Shown piece after piece: positions 60,410 to 64,000 of a DNA stretch of 64,000 bases. The notes under the pieces were generated by a model. The model searched no databases. It was given only the letters and a program-made list of their open reading frames with translations, and was not told the DNA's origin. A program made the position numbers and the translations under genes. Source of the stretch: Coffea arabica (lineage: Eukaryota > Streptophyta > Magnoliopsida > Gentianales > Rubiaceae); contig NC_092322.1 of the NCBI RefSeq assembly GCF_036785885.1, positions 16,328,466 through 16,392,465 of the forward strand, written 5' to 3'. Numbering within the stretch: position 1 is the first letter of the stretch; every line of letters begins with the position of its first letter.

Positions 60410-63400
60410 ACTCTCGTGGTGATTTTTAGTGAAACACCTCAGAGATCATGAATCTGGCAGAGAAGCCGCATTCCTTGGTGATCTCTCAACAGTCTCTGCC
60501 ATAAAGGATTGGACCTTGATGAGAAAACATACACCCCAATGATTGCTGGCCTTCTTTCAGAAAGCCTGCTTGCAGAAGCTAAAGAGCTTTTCGAGAAAAT
60601 GGAAGAGAATGGTTGCTGGCACAGTGTCATGTTCAATGTTATTTTGCAAGGACTTTTGAGGGGAGGTCACTATGATGATGCAGTGGTGTATTATGAAGAA
60701 ATGGTTCGGAGAGAATTCTTGCTGGATTCATCTACTTTTTCCGTTTTACTTGATTCATCTGCAGGAAGACAGAACAATCCTTCTCTACTTATGTTGATGC
60801 TGAAGATTGATCCTGATAGCAAGATGTCCATGATTGGGGGATGAATGGGACCTTCACATTAGTTACAACTCGGTAGTCCTGATGTTTTGGCCCTTAAACT
60901 TTAATTGTGCTGGAACTAACATTATCTAGGTTTGCACTTTCCTGTTCTCACTTATCTCTCTCTACATTTAGTGTTTTGGTTGAGCTATAGTGGTCAAATT
61001 TTGTGAGGTCCATGACATGATACTTGAGATTTTTCGGAACTTTCTTATTGGGGTGACTGAATGATGCTGCTATTGCCCTGCTAGATTAATACTATTAATG
61101 GTTGATACTGTTAAATCATCTTCTTGACTTTCTAAAACAATAATGGCTTTATGTGAAAGAACCTGCATTTCTGGACATAAGTATGCGTCCATTAGTTAAA
61201 TGTAGATTACGTTTCCAGGACATTGACATGTCTGTTCCTTGTTTATCACAGTTCTGCTTAATCGAAACATTGAATGAAACATCTCTATTATTAATATCCA
61301 GCATCTGTTAGTCGTAAAAGTTGTTTGGCTGAATATTGATGGTCACAGAGGCGCAAAAGCGAGTTAGTTGTTTTTCTGGTTACTATTAGGCATGATCTGC
61401 AGTCATATGAACCCCATTCAGCTATTGTTAAATATCTATTTCTGCCTTTTACAGACCTCAAACCTGGAAAACCTGGAGAGAAAGGCCTAGACTGGACTAA
61501 TTGGAAAAGAACAGCTTTTGGTACTGCACAGAGCCTAGAATACCTATATGAGCATTGCAATTTGAAAATCATAAACTGAGATTGAGGGCTGCAACTATCG
61601 CCCTGGATGGTGACTTTGACTCTGTTCTTGGAGATTTTGGGCTTGTAAAGCTGGTGATTACAAACTAACACACATCACAAATCAAGTCCGGGGAACCATG
61701 GGACACATTGCCGCTGAATATTTGTTGACTGGAAACTCTTTAGAGAAGACAGTGCATTTGGCTATGGTATAACATCTTCTGGAACTTGCAACTGGTCAGT
61801 GTGCAATAGATTTCTTTTGGCTTGAAGGAGGATGATCTACTGCTAGAGCATGTGAGTATCTCATTCACTTTTCAAAATTTAGGCAGAATCATCGTGCAAT
61901 ATGACTGTAACTCAGTATTGCAGCATTATTATGTTCCTCTAAAATTCTTAATTGTGCATAATGAAATGGTCAAAAATATTTTAACCAAGCTAAATTCATT
62001 TGTATATTTAGCATTTTTGGTTAAAGCTTTACATTATAGTTCTTGTGTCAAAGTGTTATTTGTAGTCTAAAGTGATTGCAAACTAATCTTTAAATTTATG
62101 TCACGTTGGATATTAGCCCTTTGAAGCTTTTTCTTTGGCAGGCTTCGTTTCTGCTAAGTCATTTAGGAAGTCATTTTTTCTGAAGTCGGCTGTCTCTAGT
62201 TCAAATTTTAATTTAATTGAAAGTTTTTCTTGGTGTTTGAGTTGGTTGTCTTGCACCCAAAGTTTTGCCAACTTACATTTCTATATTCAAGTAGATAATA
62301 TAAGAGTGAGCATCCATGGCACGCACTGAGTTGCTTTATAATGAAATGCCAATTTAGATGAACTTTGGTTTAACATCCATTACAAATTCAACCTTAAATT
62401 CAAAAGAGGTTCAACCTTCCATCGATTGAATTGAGATGCCAGAACCTTTTCCTCAATTGGATTTGAATTTGATTGGATCTTGAAGCATGTTCATCTAAAT
62501 TGGGTCACCTGGGTTTGAATTGCCTTTTTGAAGAAATTGAACCATCCTATGATTTACCTTCAATACTACCACCAAATTCACCGCCACCTCCTTCCTAACT
62601 GTGTAATTTTCTTCTTGATAGGGTTTTCTTGAAAAATTACCATGTGCAGTGAGCTATTAGATTCTAAACTGAGAGCTCTAATGTGGGATCTGAGTTGCTT
62701 CAAAACTTTTAGGATTGGATTTCCTACTTTTGCTTTACTCAATCCCATTGCTGCTAACTTTCTTCCTTTCGGGTTTTAGTTCTCCTAAAGTATCACCTTA
62801 TACATCCTTGGGATTCATGTCCTTTTTGGCTGTAGCTCTGGCTCCAAATATCCTATGCCATTAAAAAGTTTGTTTCTCTGGCAACTGTGAGTTCAGAAAT
62901 CATTTTGACCTTGATCTTCTACTTCTGGGGAATAGACATCGTGTTCAAACAATTCAGCACCTCTGGTTTGCACCCTGGATGCATTTGATTCTGCCTCCTG
63001 CATTAACTGGAGAGTGGTTCAAATGTTTAGCGTAGCAATCTTACAAATCATGTTCAACAGTGCAGTAGTTCATTGTAAAGGAGAGCGTTAGCCTAGCACT
63101 CTAATGAATCATGTTTCTCACTGCTGTAGTTCTTTGTAAATTCTTGTATTAGTAATTGACAAAAACTATAAATATTTCTACACTGTTGGTTATTTGGAAA
63201 GGACTACTACACATAACACTCTAGTTTAGCACCAAAAATGTCCATCGAAAATTGTTTTTTTTTTTTTTGGCAGAAACTTATTAAGCTAAGCGCAAAGCAA
63301 TTCTGAGGGTTTATGTCTCTGGCTCTAAGGTATTTTTCTATCATTTAAATTGCTCAAAGCTTTGTCAGGTGTTAAAGAGATTAGAAAAACTCAAGTAGGC

Positions 63401-63760
63401 ATATAGATGAAATGTAAGATCAGAATACTGTTCAGGAACGCTCCATGTGTCTATTCCTACTCCGGATGGTCTCAGTAGCAAAGCTGAGTAACTCTCCTTG
63501 CTACTGTTTAGGAAATATGTGTTCCTCGAGACAATTCTTCAGGTTGCAGTGCTTTGCACCGAAACTCAACACCAGAAGACCGTCCAAAAATGGCAGAAGT
63601 TGTAAACTGCAGGCAGTGGGATCATTTGCAAGATGGGCAGAGTGGGAGCTGCTTGAAGAAGTAAGAAAATCAGGAACTCGTTCTCATGTCCCACCAGTTT
63701 CTCTGGGCTGATGAATCTACACAAGATCAAGAAGCTATTCAGTTGTCACGAGAAAGATAG
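60410..63760 (+). pseudogene. Receptor-kinase relic downstream of PPR copy 3
   Basis: Scraps in kinase order: 60436-60478 (SGREAAFLG); 61460-61860 with PGEKGLDWTNWKRTAFGTAQ, SLEYLYEHCN, then stops, [18 protein letters not shown] and GYG-like text; 63510-63760 with TILQVAVLCT, then in other frames TPEDRPKMAEVV, LQAVGSFARWAEWELLEEVR, and WADESTQDQEAIQLSRER to TAG. This end strongly recalls LRR kinases like At5g63710 (EQLEEVR, DQESIRLSTAR). The DFG is kept, but HRD is destroyed and the last exon uses three frames. 62300-62900 is a diverged copy of 37309-37870. Includes PPR scrap 4 as an embedded piece. Confidence 0.82.
60479..60843 (+). pseudogene. PPR scrap 4 (last three motifs)
   Basis: Begins inside a motif (GATCTCTCAACAGTCTCTGCC, the counterpart of DLFxNLSLKGLD) and reads TYTPMIAGLLSESLLAEAKE, FNVILQGLLRGGHYDDAVVY and MLMLKIDPDSKMSMIGG to a stop at 60843. 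One base is missing near its start and a short deletion lies at GCWHSVMF. There is no start codon or N-terminal part. It is joined on its left to a receptor-kinase exon scrap (60436-60478, REAAFLG). Confidence 0.85.
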
Positions 63761-64000
63761 GTCCTCTGCCGGGCAGATCTGTAAACAAGGTCACTGAAGG
63801 CTTGTATACCACATTACCACATTGATGAAAACCTTTGTCAAAGTTAGGATCAAAAGTAAAAATGTAGCTAAAAATGAGAATTGGGACAAAAATAGGACAT
63901 TTTGGATATGTGAAGGGTCAAAAAATACCATAGTAACAGTGTGGATTGAAAAAGTGTGAAATCTCTTATGCAAGGGATCAAAATGAATCATTCTAAAAGT
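63761..64000. other. Window end, no gene seen
   Basis: AT-rich sequence with phrases such as TAAAAATGAGAATTGGGACAAAAATAGGAC. It is presumably the 3' flank of the kinase relic. Nothing recognisable. Confidence 0.4.

Overview
The window is nuclear DNA from a flowering plant, most likely a eudicot. Genes have GT-AG introns, the host families are plant ones (restorer-of-fertility-like PPR proteins, LRR receptor kinases), and plant transposons of many classes are nested together. An asterid is plausible from the retroelements, but I cannot fix the species.

Layout. (1) 1-117: scrap of an NDC1-like NAD(P)H dehydrogenase gene. (2) 2259-15833: a complete 12-exon gene for a DusA-type tRNA-dihydrouridine synthase (452 aa), the only ordinary housekeeping gene here. 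(3) 16.4-64 kb: a decayed and partly re-amplified cluster of RFL-type PPR genes, each followed by relics of one LRR receptor-kinase gene resembling Arabidopsis At5g63710. One PPR gene is intact (58365-60284, 639 aa). Two are full-length but broken (31930-33854 and 52431-54377). Three are scraps (16385-16627 antisense, 56282-56365, 60479-60843). Receptor-kinase relics lie at 16.9-20.8, 34.0-37.9, 38.3-42.9, 54.5-56.2 and 60.4-63.8 kb.

Mobile elements broke up the cluster. A full-length but dead Ty3/gypsy element lies on the minus strand (22742-31073, duplication TTAAT). A Ty1/copia element, truncated at its 3' side (42919-47275), carries a complete TRIM element inside gag (44031-44541, duplication GGATC). 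It abuts a 5'-truncated LINE (47276-48595) and Tat/Ogre-like LTR sequence ending exactly at the leader of the second PPR gene (52193). A SINE, a hAT-like MITE, a Stowaway-like MITE, a 269-bp LTR-like insert and a 1-kb terminal-inverted-repeat element carrying a piece of the spliceosome gene PRP4 complete the set.

The blocks at 16.9-20.1 kb and 38.3-42.9 kb are duplicates, and several insertions are in only one of them, so empty and filled sites can be compared directly. The biological theme is birth and death of mitochondrial RNA-binding PPR genes of the fertility-restorer class. The one intact copy differs from its broken neighbours at many predicted RNA-contacting residues.
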